A stretch of DNA of 49,756 nucleotides from Myxococcota bacterium. Lineage in GTDB: Bacteria; Myxococcota_A; Polyangia; JAAYKL01. Each line of letters opens with the position of its first letter. The stretch's first letter is position 1. The position numbers were made by a program, and so were the translations under genes. Under the pieces are notes generated by a model. That model saw only the letters and a program-made list of their open reading frames with translations, did not search any database and was not told the DNA's origin. The DNA lies in the NCBI GenBank assembly GCA_028278265.1, contig JANQET010000365.1:1-49756 (forward strand), written 5' to 3'. This document shows, piece after piece, positions 16,801-26,300 of this stretch.

Positions 16801-17987
16801 GTGTCCAACGGGATATCGAAGAGCTGTGTTGCCGCCTCTACGACCGCTTCACCCGCATTGCTTTCTACGACATGAATACCACGTTGACGGTCTACGCGAC
16901 CCTCGGTTTTCTGGCAACTGCCGAGCGCCTCGGTCCATCACCCGAGCTCGCCCGCGCCTATGCCAACATGTGCGGCGCCTCCGGTCTCATACCGAATCAC
17001 CCGATTGCCCGCCTCTACCAGAGAAAATCCGCCGAAATCATCGCCGCGGTGGACGCAGAAGACACTCTCACCCATGCCTTGGCCCTGCAGGTTATTTCGG
17101 TCTATACCTCGGGTATCGGCGATTTCGAACAGAACGAGCGCGATCTGAGGAAAACCGCTGATCTTTTTGAAAAGTTCGGCCATTTTGCCGAGTGGGGGAT
17201 CTGCATGCAGATGCTGGTGAGATCCGCTATCCACAACGCTCGGTTCCAGGATGCGACGCACTACAGTGACGAGATGGAGAGGTTCGCCAAGCGACGCGGC
17301 GCGAGGGTGGAGGAAACCTGGGCACACAACAACCGCAGCGAGCTGTTAACGTTGACCCTCCCCGATCCTATCGAAGCAGAGGAGCTGGCAACCCACGCAC
17401 TCTCACTGATCCCCGAAACCGGCGAGATGAGCTCCAGCGCAGTTGTCCACGCGGTTCTCGCCTCGGCCCGCGCAGCTCGTGGAAACATTGTCGAAGCCAT
17501 CCACGCGGCCAAGGACGGGCTCGACATACTGTCCACCATGCAGCCCACCTCCTACGGGATGATGACGGCTTACTACCAAATTGCGGATGTGTTGCTCGAT
17601 GCGCGGGAGTTCTACGGCAATGACGCCGAGCAGCCGACATCGCTCACTGCCGACAGCGCGGCCGCGATCAAACTGTTCGATGGCTACGCCTCGGTATTTC
17701 CCATCGGCAAACCGCGGCAACTGCTGCTGCACGGACGCCGCTACTGGCTCGAAGGAAAAAAACGCAAGAGCGTCGCACGTTGGCGAGAGGCCATCACCTC
17801 CGCCGAAAATCTCGCGATGCCGTACGAAGGTGCCCTCGCTCAGCTCGCCCTCGCCGGTGCGGTGAATGTGCTGACCGAAGAAGAGCGCAGACAATATCGC
17901 CAAAACGGTACGGAGACGCTCGCTCGCCTCGGCACTCACGGTGTGCGTGAGCGATTGGAGGCGCGTCTGGAAAAGCTCGACCAGTGA
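13833..17987 (+). CDS. sAC-like protein: two class III cyclase domains, AAA ATPase, TPR
   Basis: A 1384-aa protein with the layout of animal soluble adenylyl cyclase. Cyclase domain 1 (about 40-215) has VMLVDISGF and VVDFAGDALFAIW, both metal-binding Asp present. Domain 2 (about 255-430) has FVVDDKGTVALAAFGLPGS and a REYAIVG segment; where other class III enzymes have the transition-state Asn of N-x3-R, the sequence reads VVRAAR, keeping Arg but apparently losing Asn. A P-loop LRGEPGLGKS (about 484-493), Walker B-like IALEDAHWFDE (about 608-618) and a long helical TPR-type C-terminus follow. Cytoplasmic; likely a nucleotide-cyclase or cyclase-derived regulator. The gene end overlaps the next start as GTGA. 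Confidence 0.85.
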   Translation: MDQFETKNTSMQSLLSYVPPPVLQRSYDTEEDESWDERSHATVMLVDISGFGHLAERLSSGDGAGAEKLSSILNQIFGDVIDTIVAHGGQVVDFAGDALFAIWPQQATAFDPAQTSSCAVGCALELQDTLHGVRVDPLVEIQLRIGLSEGRIWTASIDNLRGRKFFVLAGTPIDQVSQAERLSRPGEVVVTQGVWSMLSARGSALEGGFTRVTALTKQPPRFTPTPLPERAPDDIVQSYIPESVLISPQGLTHWGAELRTVTTVMTVIDGIDYEAPNPKEPVRQLIIAVTDTITDYGGVLHQFVVDDKGTVALAAFGLPGSTQEDNAACALRAALALPQKLKQIGMRGSIGVSTGRVFCGDRGSARRREYAIVGKTVVRAARLMLAPGGELLCDAITKNTVGPKARSRLGFELLPAIRLKGTDRKIDIYRPHLLSTYHIEETHSYGSLVGRETELDQLTGLLDAAALADGTGPTTAVVLRGEPGLGKSILLNAALRIAQDRGLSTMLGAADVSERGWPYHAWRAIFTRLFRMKAAPPSGEGRIEHVLTQLDAMVPGNRELAPLLNPVLDTELADTELTNQMQGAARANKTNSLLLDILASSRGANTTVIALEDAHWFDELSLALLRQVVSELSGRLVIVTTRPIIATPNLQRDLFWELDSLVWIDLEYLPVDQTAKLIADRIQADKVAEELVQFVHRRAEGNPFFTEEISYALSDAGHIALTNGYARPAVDEQTLSATVPPNVEGVVARRIDRLAANHQLSLKVASVIQRVFSTVLLKDIHPLEMTQQQLADSLRELEAALMIVESQRKPELTYMFKHAITQQVSYNMLLFSQRRELHRLIANWYELHHANHLAPFYNLLAHHYTEAHVVERAVDYLDKAGLQALNNDANKEALRRLQQAEELAAQLPATEDEPQHRYALASRYFGIAEASIRLGKIRASEKMLLRAFQALGRPIPGGSVGIGLKATGLLLNQTGRRLFTRGRVRQPLEGVQRDIEELCCRLYDRFTRIAFYDMNTTLTVYATLGFLATAERLGPSPELARAYANMCGASGLIPNHPIARLYQRKSAEIIAAVDAEDTLTHALALQVISVYTSGIGDFEQNERDLRKTADLFEKFGHFAEWGICMQMLVRSAIHNARFQDATHYSDEMERFAKRRGARVEETWAHNNRSELLTLTLPDPIEAEELATHALSLIPETGEMSSSAVVHAVLASARAARGNIVEAIHAAKDGLDILSTMQPTSYGMMTAYYQIADVLLDAREFYGNDAEQPTSLTADSAAAIKLFDGYASVFPIGKPRQLLLHGRRYWLEGKKRKSVARWREAITSAENLAMPYEGALAQLALAGAVNVLTEEERRQYRQNGTETLARLGTHGVRERLEARLEKLDQ

Positions 17988-18874
17988 CAGCGCAGACCCC
18001 AGCGATACCGGCGCCTCGCCGATCCGTTGCCGCGGCACTGATCGCGGCGACCCTCCACCGCATCGATGCCTGGGGCGTGGCACTGATCGTGTGCTCGGTG
18101 GCACTCTTGGTTCATCGCGCGGCCACCGTCAAGGGGGCACTGCTCGTGGCGACCGTTGGACTGGCGTACTGGCTCGGCTACATGGTCAACGACTGGTTCG
18201 ACCGGTTCAACGATGCCAAGGACCCGGGCGACGGCCACTGCAACCTGTTCGTCGAAAGCTGTATTTCGACGCGCTGGGCGGCTGTGGGGTTCATGGGGGT
18301 AGCGCTGACCATTGCCGGCGGGTTCGTCCTGTTCGGGATACGGGGTCTGGGCGTATTCGTCTTTTGCCTCCTGGCGATGTGGTCCTACTCGGCCCCTCCC
18401 CTGCGCCTCAAATCGCGTCCGGTTCTCGACCTGCTTTCGCACGCCCTGCTGGTGCAAACATTGCCCTACGCAATCTGCGTGTTGCTGATTGGGACAAGCT
18501 TTACAGTATTCGACGCGGTGTTTCTCGCGATCAATTTTCTCGCTTCCCTCTCCGGCCAGCTGGCGCAACAAATCCGCGACGTCGAGGTCGATCAGGGGGT
18601 CGAGTCCAATTTCACCCTGGTATTCGGGGTGGCTGTGAGCCGCCGCCTGCTTCAGGGATGCACCTTCGCCCTGGTGCTGACAGCGGCGAGCGGATTTGCG
18701 TTGGGCATCTTGCCCCTCGTCCTGGCCCCCATGGCGTTGGCCTTTGCACCAGCGGCATTGAGTCGGCTCGCCGGGCTGGGGCGTCGCTCAGGTAAGACCG
18801 TGGTCGCCACATCGGTCAGCGCACTCATCTACGCGGTCGCGCTGGTGGCGACCAATGGATTTTCATTTATTTGA
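17984..18874 (+). CDS. UbiA-family membrane prenyltransferase
   Basis: A 296-aa protein with about eight hydrophobic helices. The first Asp-rich motif is NDWFDRFND (Asn69-Asp77) and the second is QQIRDVEVDQ (about 184-193), the two Mg/diphosphate-binding sites of UbiA transferases. It would attach an isoprenoid (or similar) diphosphate to an acceptor in the membrane; the substrate cannot be deduced. The GTG start at 17984 overlaps the cyclase stop (GTGA), so it is translationally coupled to that gene, and the GMC oxidoreductase follows after 33 bp. Confidence 0.85.
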   Translation: MTAQTPAIPAPRRSVAAALIAATLHRIDAWGVALIVCSVALLVHRAATVKGALLVATVGLAYWLGYMVNDWFDRFNDAKDPGDGHCNLFVESCISTRWAAVGFMGVALTIAGGFVLFGIRGLGVFVFCLLAMWSYSAPPLRLKSRPVLDLLSHALLVQTLPYAICVLLIGTSFTVFDAVFLAINFLASLSGQLAQQIRDVEVDQGVESNFTLVFGVAVSRRLLQGCTFALVLTAASGFALGILPLVLAPMALAFAPAALSRLAGLGRRSGKTVVATSVSALIYAVALVATNGFSFI

Positions 18875-18907
18875 AGGGAACAACAACACATTACAGGAGG
18901 AATGGGG

Positions 18908-20506
18908 ATGTCAAAAAAGACGATCGAGACTGAAATTGTCATCATCGGTTCGGGACCAGTGGGGGCTACCTACGCGCGATGTCTGGCTTCCCACGGCAAA
19001 CAGGTGACCATGCTGGAGGCAGGGCCTCAGCTGCGGTCGCGCCCTGGGGAACACATGCTCAACTGTTTCCGTTTTCAACGGGAACCCAATCTGTCCCTCG
19101 ACACCATGATGTCCCATCACGAGGTGTTCTCGGTGAATCCGCTACCTGACGACGATTACATGAAAAGAGATAATTTTTACAATCCGGTCCAAGAGCGGTT
19201 GAACTTCGAAAACCCGTTACAGGATCCCAACCGCAACATGCCCTTTGCCGCATCGATGTGGGGGGTGGGGGGCATGTTCTCCCTCTGGTCCGGGTATGCC
19301 CCTTTTCCGACGGCAAAAGAACGCACGCCGCTGATCAGTCCTGACGACTGGGAGCACATACTCGAGATCGCAAAGCAAATCATGAATATCCATACCGATG
19401 CCTTCGAGCCCTCGGTTGTCAACCGCGCGATCAGCGCCGCGCTCACCAGCGAAGGTCGCCCTGCGATCAACATGCCGATGGGAGCGGAGAAGCGACGGAT
19501 CGACGATAAGGCATATTATGTGGACTGGACAGGGACGTCGACCATGCTCGGTCCGCTGGTCGACGAACGAGGCCGCCTGGTGCCGAACTTCGACATCTGG
19601 GAAGAGCACCGCGCCGAAAAATTGGAGCTGACACCTGACAGCAGCCGCGTCACCTCGGCGCTGGTTCGGGATCTCCACAGTGGAGAGATGAAGGAATTCA
19701 AAGCCGAAACCTTCATCATCGCCGGCGGACCGTTCTTGACCCCCCGCCTGCTCTGGCAATCGGGAATCCGCCCCAAAGCGCTGGGTTGTTACCTACACGA
19801 AAACCCGGTGGCCACCTGCAAGGTCGGGCTCAGCGAAGAGTTCATCGAAAAGTTGCGACAGGATGAGCAGAACCCGGCGCGGGGCGAGCAGATTCCGATC
19901 CCCTGGAACGATCCGGCGCCCAAATGCGGCATCATGCCCACCGAGAACGAGCCCTGGTTGATCCATCTCAATCGAACGGGTCGCTCGATGAGCTACGATC
20001 TGAAGTACGATGTCAGGCTGAGCGTCGACTTCACCGGCTATTCCACAGTGGAATCCATACCCGAGAATCGCATCACTTTCAGTGATCAATACGAGGACCG
20101 TTTTGGCCAGCCGCAGATCACAGTCGACTATCGCGTGCCCGAAGCCGATCAGAAAACAGCCGATCGAATGGTCGAAGACATCACTGAACTGGCCGGACGC
20201 ATCGGCCCCTTCCTTCCCTTCACCCGGCCGCCCTTCGAAGAGAAGGTGCACTTGGAGCCGTCCGGCACATCGCTGCACATGATGGGAACCCATCGGATGG
20301 GCGAGAAGGCGTCGGACGACTGTGTGGTGGATCCCAATTCCAAGGTTTGGGGCGTCGACAACCTCTACGCCTCGGGCGAGGGCGTGATCAACGAACCGGT
20401 CGCCAGCAATCCCACGCTGACCATCACGGCGATCGCCGCCAAATCCGCCGCCTCGATTCTGAACATCACCACCCAACAATTGATGGAAGACCTGCGCAAA
20501 CAGTAA
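18908..20506 (+). CDS. GMC-family FAD oxidoreductase, pyranose-2-oxidase-like
   Basis: A 532-aa flavoprotein. I choose ATG 18908 over 18902 because AGGAGG (18895-18900) is then seven bases away. The Rossmann motif IIGSGPVGATYARCL (about 12-26) is followed by the acidic EAG that binds ribose. The C-terminal GTHRMG and SNPTLT supply the His and Asn of the GMC active site, and KVWGVDNLYASGEGV is characteristic of the pyranose-oxidase branch. In the segment aligned to the covalent-FAD STHW motif the sequence is VGGMFSLWSGY: the His is Leu, so FAD is predicted to be non-covalent. No signal peptide. Third gene of the cyclase-UbiA-GMC run. Confidence 0.85.
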   Translation: MSKKTIETEIVIIGSGPVGATYARCLASHGKQVTMLEAGPQLRSRPGEHMLNCFRFQREPNLSLDTMMSHHEVFSVNPLPDDDYMKRDNFYNPVQERLNFENPLQDPNRNMPFAASMWGVGGMFSLWSGYAPFPTAKERTPLISPDDWEHILEIAKQIMNIHTDAFEPSVVNRAISAALTSEGRPAINMPMGAEKRRIDDKAYYVDWTGTSTMLGPLVDERGRLVPNFDIWEEHRAEKLELTPDSSRVTSALVRDLHSGEMKEFKAETFIIAGGPFLTPRLLWQSGIRPKALGCYLHENPVATCKVGLSEEFIEKLRQDEQNPARGEQIPIPWNDPAPKCGIMPTENEPWLIHLNRTGRSMSYDLKYDVRLSVDFTGYSTVESIPENRITFSDQYEDRFGQPQITVDYRVPEADQKTADRMVEDITELAGRIGPFLPFTRPPFEEKVHLEPSGTSLHMMGTHRMGEKASDDCVVDPNSKVWGVDNLYASGEGVINEPVASNPTLTITAIAAKSAASILNITTQQLMEDLRKQ

Positions 20507-20508
20507 TT

Positions 20509-21180
20509 TCACATCCCCTCGGGCTGGACCAGATCCTTGAGGAGGGCTCCGCCCTTGGTCAGCCAGGAGACGCCAAAGGCGAAAATTGCCAGACTCTCCA
20601 GCCAAAACACCGGGTTGAGCGGCTCGAGCCGGGCGGCCGCCCCTTCGGGCAACAGATAGTAGACCAGGGACAACGCCAGGCAAAGGGCCATAATCACCCC
20701 GCACGCCCGGTACACCCGATTGCGCGCTTTCTTCCGAGGGGGAAGGGAGACACCCCGGTCCGATTTTGGAAAGAGAACGAGACAAAAAAAGATCAGCACG
20801 CCAAAAAACAGTAAGGCACAGACCGCGTGAATATTACTGATCACGAGGGCCGTCGGAGAGACTTCGCCCGCCCCCTTGGTGGGAAACAGCGCCACTCCGA
20901 CCGCGAAAAGACCGCCCAATTTGGCAGCCAAGTTGTCCCATTTGTCGTAGCCCTTGTAACAGTACAGGAACGCACCGATACAGAACAGGGTCCCGACGAA
21001 CCAATCCCCCATTCCGGTATGGTAGTAGGCGCTGACAGAATGCTGGATGCCGGTGTCGAAAATGAGCTTGGCACCGAGCCCCAAAATGAAGGGAAACGTA
21101 AGCCCCAAAACGCCGATGGCTTTCCTGAGCTCCAGATAGGACGAAATCAGTATGGGTTGGGGCGGGACTGATGTTGACAT
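20509..21180 (-). CDS. Six-helix membrane protein of unknown function
   Basis: A 223-aa integral membrane protein; I prefer ATG 21180 over the longer frame because the upstream residues are not membrane-like. Hydrophobic helices occur at about 22-40, 56-75, 83-99, 105-130, 150-172 and 185-205. A conserved-looking loop HSVSAYYHTGMGDWFVG followed by YKGYDKWDNLAAK suggests a real family, which I cannot name with certainty. It converges on the GMC gene, with only 2 bp between stop codons. Confidence 0.75.
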   Translation of the reverse strand: MSTSVPPQPILISSYLELRKAIGVLGLTFPFILGLGAKLIFDTGIQHSVSAYYHTGMGDWFVGTLFCIGAFLYCYKGYDKWDNLAAKLGGLFAVGVALFPTKGAGEVSPTALVISNIHAVCALLFFGVLIFFCLVLFPKSDRGVSLPPRKKARNRVYRACGVIMALCLALSLVYYLLPEGAAARLEPLNPVFWLESLAIFAFGVSWLTKGGALLKDLVQPEGM

Positions 21181-21290
21181 AAGCCGATGGTAGGGATACC
21201 CGACCGGGCAGTCAAACAATCGGGCCGGGCTCAAGCCCTATTCGAATCGACAAAATTGACGCTGCGCCGTTTTGAGCGAACACTCATTTT

Positions 21291-21782
21291 ATGGACGGAT
21301 CCACCGCGCAAATCCGACCGCTAATCTCCAATAAAGACATCGAGTTGATCACTTGGGGCGACATCATGATGGCGCAGTTCAAGCACAGCGGAGAGCTGGA
21401 GGTGATCGAACGGGTGGCGCAAGCGTTGGTCCACTTTGTCGCCCCTCGCCCCAATGGAATTGCGCTGGTGACGGTCATCGGTCACGACGCACTGTTTCTC
21501 TCTCAGGAATCGAGACAAGTCATGTTGGACACCCTGAGCAACGTGAAAGTGCTCGCATCGGCGACCGTGGTGGCGGGAAAGGGGTTGAAGGGGGTCGCCC
21601 TGCGAAGTGGAATGGCCAGTTTGTCCATGCTCTTTTCAAAATATTTCCCCAACAAAGTATTTGGTACGGTTGAGGAGGCGTGTGCCTGGTTGGCCATCAC
21701 CATGTCCGGCAGCCACTTCAATTGGAGCGTCACGCCGATCCAAATCGAAAATGCGGTGCGAGCGATCGTCCCCCGAGGCTGA
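21291..21782 (+). CDS. STAS/SpoIIAA-like small cytoplasmic protein
   Basis: A 163-aa soluble protein without signal peptide. Alternating strands and helices, with the C-terminal pattern NKVFGTVEEACAWLA, resemble the short SpoIIAA/STAS-like regulators frequent in Myxococcota. No phosphorylatable Ser in the DSxG context of anti-sigma-factor antagonists is evident. It diverges from the membrane protein gene at 21180. A regulatory role would be inference from fold resemblance only. Confidence 0.6.
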   Translation: MDGSTAQIRPLISNKDIELITWGDIMMAQFKHSGELEVIERVAQALVHFVAPRPNGIALVTVIGHDALFLSQESRQVMLDTLSNVKVLASATVVAGKGLKGVALRSGMASLSMLFSKYFPNKVFGTVEEACAWLAITMSGSHFNWSVTPIQIENAVRAIVPRG

Positions 21783-21809
21783 GCTCAACTGAGATGATGT
21801 GAAACGAGC

Positions 21810-23093
21810 CTACTGAACTTCGCCGAAGTAGAGATCGATGCTATCTTCTTTGCCCGCTGCGAGCAGATCGTATATTCCGTCATTGTTCCAATCGACAAAG
21901 GATGGCTTTGCGTCGAGATATACCGAGACGATGGAACCATCGGTTTGCTCCAATCGATCCCGCCGAACCAGGGATGGTGAAGTGGGCGTACCGACATTCT
22001 CGAAAAAGATAAAGCCGGCTTTGGAGTGCCACCCCTCGCCGAGCACCAAATCCAAGGTACCGTTTCGATCCAAATCGACGACTTGAATGCAGGTTCTTTC
22101 CAGACCCTGGTCGATGGGTTGACCATCGCTGGTTTTCAGGGGCTGCTCATCTTCGAAACTGTAGTTCTGGGGCGTTCCCTTGTTAATGTACAACTTGACC
22201 AGACTGCCCCCGTTGTCACTGGCGTACTCGCCGCTGATCAGGATATCGAGGAGTCCGTCGCCGTTCCAGTCCGCCACCGCAGGAGCGGCGTTGGTGTGTG
22301 TTTTTACAAATGCTCCTGACGCTGTCTTCAACCGTACGGTTGCATCGAGTGTGCCGTCATCACTTCTCTTGTAGAAGTTGACCCAGCCTTCCCGTTCGCC
22401 AATGATGAAATCGTTTATGCTGTCACCGTTCAAATCCGCAGACTGAGGATTTGTCGCGCCTGCACATCACGTGCTGGTCAACTGGATATCCTGTCCGGCC
22501 GCTTCCAGATATTCAAACGAGCCAAACTCCGGAGCCACATCGGTCGCTATATTCTTGTAAAATCTGACCTTCCCTCTAAACTCCCCTACGATGAGGTCTT
22601 TTTTTCCATCTTTATCCCAATCGGTGACCAGCATGGTGGGCCAGCTGATATCATCGATCGGCTGTCCGTTGCTTTCAATTTTGGTTTGAAAGACGAACTT
22701 GGGCATTCCCTCGATCGGATCGGGACCGGTGTCCGTGTCCGAATCCGAATCGGCATCAGCATCTGAATCGGTATCGGCGTCGCTGTCCGAATCCGAGTCC
22801 GAATCGGTGTCCGCATCCCCGTCACTGTCCGAGTCCGAATCCGCATCGCTGTCCGCGTCCGAGTCCGAATCGGCGTCCGAATCTGCATCTGCATCCGCAT
22901 CGCCGTCACTGTCGCCGTCCCCGTCGCCATCACCGTCGCCGTCCGCATCCCCGTCACTGTCGCCATCCGCATCACCGCCGGAGCCATCATCATCCCTGTT
23001 GTTGCCGGTACACGCGGTAAAGCCCAACAGCCAAATCGCACACAACCAGATGAAGATCCCTCCGGGTCGCCGTCCGTGTTTCGTATGTCTCAT
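21810..23093 (-). CDS. Predicted selenocysteine-containing VCBS/FG-GAP lipoprotein
   Basis: One frame of 427 residues if the TGA at 22469-22467 is read as Sec (U209). Signal peptide with lipobox LGFTAC (Cys28), an Asp-x-Asp linker (about 41-121), then five beta-propeller-like VCBS repeats with Ca-type loops: [45 protein letters not shown]. The second repeat begins right after the TGA ([19 protein letters not shown]), so the domain is continuous across the codon, which argues against two genes. A hairpin downstream of the TGA fits a bacterial SECIS. The U-C pair could form a selenenylsulfide. Outer-surface or periplasmic location. The alternative is a nonsense mutation. Confidence 0.7.
22431..22453 (-). 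promoter_or_regulatory. Candidate bacterial SECIS hairpin after TGA 22469-22467
   Basis: On the mRNA, CAAAUCC begins 14 nt after the UGA and pairs perfectly with GGAUUUG (7 bp); the 9-nt loop is UCAGUCUGC. An inner C-G pair leaves the loop AGUCU starting at +23, with G among its first two bases. The spacing falls within the ~16-37 nt range reported for bacterial SECIS elements, and the loop resembles the GUCUG of E. coli fdhF. Confidence 0.6.
22731..22973 (-). repeat. Asp-x-Asp coding repeat (VCBS lipoprotein)
   Basis: About 81 codons of GAY alternating with Ala/Ser/Gly/Thr codons (DAD, DSD, DGD units). As protein it is a highly acidic, probably Ca-binding flexible spacer between the lipid anchor and the domain. 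Confidence 0.95.
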
Positions 23094-23383
23094 GCCGTGG
23101 TACCTTTGTTTTCCATCCTATTAGCAGTTCATGTTGATGCGATGCCTACTCTCGCACGCCATACCGTACCAAGCGCGCAGACGACAGTCAATCAAGTACC
23201 GATTCTTGTCGGCAATTGTCCCCTGGTCACTCCTAAACTTTTACAAAAAAATCATAATCGGACATGGCTCATTACACCCTATCTGTCTTATTTCGGTATA
23301 CCTGAGAATCAGTGGATGGTGTATGACGACAATCTCACACGACATTTCACTCGATCGCTGAGCTGCACACGCGCATTGTCGGG

Positions 23384-26300
23384 TCAATTGGTCAAGCTCG
23401 ACTCGGGATTTCTCTTCACCACCATGCAGGTCACGTCATCGTCGTGACTATATCCTTCAAGCTCTCCCAGGATGGTCTGCTCAATTTCCACAGCGCGCCG
23501 TTCGCCGTTTTGGCGCAGCGCGTCAGCCACTTTTTGAATCGTGAACATCTGCCCAGCTCGGTTTCTCGCTTCGGTAATCCCATCTGTATACAGCAGCATC
23601 GCGTCCCCGCTGTGCAGCGTAAACTCGTTGACCGTCAGCAATTCGCGGACGTTCTCGGCCATGCCAATCCAGAAACCTTCGGTTTCTATTTTTTCTATCT
23701 GTTGGGTTTTACGGCGGTAAATCAAGATATCCTGATGCAATCCGCAGTGGTACATCTTGCCGTCGGGCTTGACCGCGAAAATCGTCATGGTCATATATTT
23801 TCGCTCGCCCAGTTTTTGAATGTTGTCGCAGATCGCTTGGTTCACAAAATGAAAGATATCGGCTGGCGAAGCGTTGGGCTGGATCTCCAGCGCCGTGTGA
23901 ATGGAAGTCTGGACCATCATCATCACCAGACCGGCCGGCACCCCGTGCCCCGACACATCCCCGATGATAATCCAATCCGTACCGGCCGCGTGAATCGTAT
24001 CGTAGTAGTCCCCGCCCACATCGTCTGCCGGGTTCATGATCGCGGCAATCTCATAGCCCCTGATTTGGGGAGTCTCCGGAAGGAGCGTGGTTTGAATCTT
24101 CTTGGCCAGCTGCATTTCACCCCACAAGGCATCATTGACCAATTGCAGTTCATCCGCCTGAGATTTAATTTCCTCTTTTTGGGCGACGACCTCGGCAGTT
24201 CTCCTGCGGACAATCTCTTTGAGGCGCCTTCTGCTTCGGTTAAGGCGCCAGGTGTAGATCTGAACGCCGCCGCTGAAAACGAGTAGCGCAATTACCGCAT
24301 ACGCCAAATAGGCCCAAATTGTTCGATACCACGGCGCAAGGATCGAGAAGCGAAAGCTGGCAGGTCGGCTTTTCTTGTCAAAGGTGTTCTTGGCGGTCAC
24401 CACGAAACGGTACTCCCCTTCCGGTAGGTTGGTGTATTCCTTCCTGCGCTCCTTGCTCCAGCTGCTTACCCGTCGGTCGAACCCGTGCAGTTGATACCGG
24501 TACTGTGTGGCCTGGGGTTGTTCGAAGAAAGCGGCGGCAAAATCGAACGCGATGGTGTTCTCCTCATAGAGTAGCTCGGGTAGGGTTCCTTGGGCCTGGT
24601 CGAGTTGGGTACGCGTGAATTGCCCGTCGCTCGAACCGGACGGACCGACAAAGGCGCCATGATTGATCACGCGCCCCTCTCCCACCTTTACCCGACGAAT
24701 CGAAGCGGCAAAGGGGATATCGTAATCTTTCTCGTCTGCCGTGTCATACCGATAAGCAGAGGGTTTGGCCGTACCGAGCCAGACCGTGTGATCGCCATCG
24801 ACGGACCATGTCGAGAGCACAGAGGAGAGCATGCTGAATCGACCGGTATCCCACATCCAGTTTTGCTCGTCAGTCGGTGTGAGGATACCGACCCGAGTTG
24901 ATCCGTTTTCGTTGATCCACAGCTGCTGATTGGGACCGCGCATTAAACGCCGCACTGAGATTTCGTTTTCATTGAAATATCGCCCAAAGGTCTGTTGGGG
25001 GACAAACCGGCCTTTCGGCTCGCCGGGCATCCACTGAAAGATGCCTTTATCAGTACCCAAAACGACGTGACCATCGATGTTGTAGACAAAGTTGTTGGCG
25101 TCGTCCGGTAGGCCGTCTTTTACTGTGTAGTGATCGATTTGTACCTCTTCGAGGGAGTCGCCGGACCACTCGATGTGATAGACGCCGCTGTTCGCTGTAC
25201 TGGCCCAAAGGTCACCCTCGCTGTCCTCGGCGATTTGGAAGATCATACCCGCCAGCTTGTTCAGCGCCGGATGCTTCACCTGCTGAGCAGCAACAGACAT
25301 TGGGGTTGTTGTCGCCCGAGCAGATGCTTGCGGCTGTTGTCCAGATGGCGCCACTTCTATCCGCAGCACCGAAACACCGGATAGCGTTCCAGCGAACACC
25401 AGATCCTCAAAGCGGCTGGAACGGTGCATCGTGAGCACGCCCTGCTCGAGCGTGTGCAAGAGCTGGGCTTTGTCGTCGACGATATGTATGATTCGGTTAT
25501 TGTTGTTGGCGAGCAGTTGGTCTTTGACCGTTAAAAAGGACCACGCTTCTAGTTCGGTATTCTCCACCTTTTTGAATTGAACCGGATTATCGGAAATTCC
25601 CATATCCACAGATGCGATTCGATATACCCCGACAAAAGTACCGACGTACAGGGAGTCACCAAATCGTTGAATCGACAAAATCATCGACTCAATGCCGTTT
25701 TTTTCATCGAGCACGCGCAAGGGAGAGCTCATCTCAACCAACGATATTCCCGTGTTGGTGCAGGCCCAAACATTCTTGAACTGATCCGCGTAGACAGAGT
25801 AGACCAGGTTGTTGGCCAACCCGGAGGAACGGGTGAGTCGGGAACGTACCCGACCCTGCCGATCGAGTATCACCAACCCTTTGTGTCGAAACGCGATGGC
25901 CATACGGGTATCATCGACGAGGGTGCTGTGATAGACAAAGTCCTTTCTCGAAAAGAATTTGTCTATCTCGGTCACCAGCGGGATGCGGTGCGTGGCATCG
26001 TCTAAAATCGGGCCGCTCGTGGATTCTGTTTGTTCCAGAAGCGCCGGTAGATCGTAGATGAAGTTTCCCACATCGGGAATGGCCAACACGAATTTGCCAT
26101 CCCACCAGGGCAAAATACTCGGGGTATCCATCATCGAGGATTTTTCAGGGACGGTTACACGAACGATGGGACGATAGCGATCGGCGAGGAGTGTATAAAC
26201 GGTTCCGTCAAAGTCAATCGCCAGCAGAGAATCGTGTACGTTTTGTCCCCAGGCGAAAGAGCGGTCGATCACCTGGATTTCGTCGTTGTGATAGCGCACT

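Noticed and set aside
22434-22469. TGA in the VCBS gene as a boundary between two genes
   Set aside because: The downstream part has no start or ribosome site and begins in mid-domain; the Sec reading explains it better, though a point nonsense mutation cannot be excluded.
22699-23124. Ser-rich plus-strand frame over the Asp repeat (and similar ones at 29478, 31268, 33047, 34354)
   Set aside because: GAY repeats read on the other strand always give Ser/Val/Ile/Ala-rich frames; an artefact of the repeat.
23384-23386. TGA at the end of the SpoIIE gene as another Sec codon
   Set aside because: The domain is complete before it, and the extension is short with no conserved-looking sequence.
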